Of a stretch of 60,090 bases of DNA, positions 59,911 to 60,090 are shown piece after piece. Every line of letters starts with the position of its first letter. Within the stretch, counting starts at the first letter, position 1. A model generated the notes under the pieces. It searched no databases. It saw nothing but the letters and a program-made list of their open reading frames with translations, and had not been told where the DNA came from. The translations under genes were made by a program, and so were the position numbers. The stretch is from CAYGOC01 sp964351495. GTDB lineage: Bacteria > Chlamydiota > Chlamydiia > Chlamydiales > SM23-39. The DNA lies in contig CAYGOC010000013.1 in the NCBI GenBank assembly GCA_964351495.1, forward strand, positions 1 to 60,090, in the 5' to 3' direction.

Positions 59911-60090
59911 ATGGAAAAAAAAATAAAACTAGCCCAGAAAAAAATAGAAGAAGAAAAGCTAGACGGATGGCTCTTGTATGATTTTGGTAGAAAAAATGAT
60001 TTAGCCTATCTTTTCTTGGAAATTCCTAAAGAGACTATGTGTACTAGAAGGTTTTTTTATTGGATTCCTAAAAAGGGTAAGCCTATAAAA
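59911..60090 (+). CDS. N-terminus of an Xaa-Pro aminopeptidase-like protein
   Basis: The last 180 bp encode 60 residues (KKIEEEKLDGWLLYDFGRKN, then YWIPKKGKP) that match the creatinase-like N domain of proline-specific (M24B) peptidases. The frame runs out of the window. The catalytic metal-binding domain is not seen, so the assignment rests on the start only. The gene lies 9 bp after the HEAT-repeat gene. Confidence 0.7.
   Translation, partial: MEKKIKLAQKKIEEEKLDGWLLYDFGRKNDLAYLFLEIPKETMCTRRFFYWIPKKGKPIK

Overview
The window looks like chromosome from a member of the Chlamydiota outside the genus Chlamydia (an environmental or Parachlamydiales-type chlamydia). The reasons are low G+C DNA, an hprK-ptsH-ptsI cluster followed by a convergent dnaX, a Mip-like FKBP lipoprotein, a 7TM-HD phosphodiesterase, a sodium:neurotransmitter-type symporter, and many lineage-specific proteins with the hydrophobic or leucine-rich architecture typical of host-associated chlamydiae. 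The genus cannot be fixed from sequence reading alone.

Layout. 1-23.9 kb is an ordinary backbone: FKBP lipoprotein, type II NADH dehydrogenase, regulatory PTS (HPr kinase, HPr, enzyme I), DNA polymerase III gamma/tau, a c-di-AMP phosphodiesterase-like HD protein, a phosphohexomutase, a glycosyltransferase, a metallophosphoesterase, an amino-acid symporter, an ABC exporter pair, HIT and Nudix proteins, and an exported methyltransferase. 24-29.4 kb holds lineage-specific, possibly effector-like genes, including a leucine-rich-repeat protein. About 29.5-53.3 kb is accessory DNA attached to a tRNA gene with anticodon CAT. 53.4-60.1 kb returns to backbone (YbeD, MFS transporter, outer-membrane-type protein, MYG1, HIT, HEAT-repeat protein, start of an Xaa-Pro peptidase).

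The accessory region is a set of nested tRNA islands. The complete tRNA lies at 53297-53370. Truncated copies of its 3' half lie at 51181-51225 and 45803-45844. A fourth copy of the 8-bp core GTTATGAG lies at 31642-31649, inside an integrase remnant. A 166-bp direct repeat (152/166 identical, no gaps by eye) lies at 31642-31807 and 45837-46002 and brackets 14.2 kb. The islands carry defence and toxin-type modules (AbiE, MNT/HEPN, a split HicB, two damaged YhcG-like PDDEXK nucleases, a candidate secreted toxin with its immunity gene).

The standout is the cargo of the 14.2-kb segment: twelve tightly packed minus-strand genes (33371-44991) that read as a biosynthetic operon. In transcription order they are a myo-inositol-1-phosphate-synthase-family cyclase, an SDR, a Nudix hydrolase, a two-subunit transketolase, a GMC oxidoreductase, an SDR, a nucleoside-diphosphate-kinase-like protein, an exported APH-fold kinase, an SDR, an adenosine-deaminase-family enzyme and an archaeal-type S-adenosylmethionine synthetase. 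IS3-type transposase remnants in opposite orientations flank the operon. My working hypothesis is a cyclitol-derived small molecule, possibly a carbocyclic nucleoside-like compound, made by a mobile operon in an obligate intracellular bacterium. The enzyme families are seen directly. The product is inference.
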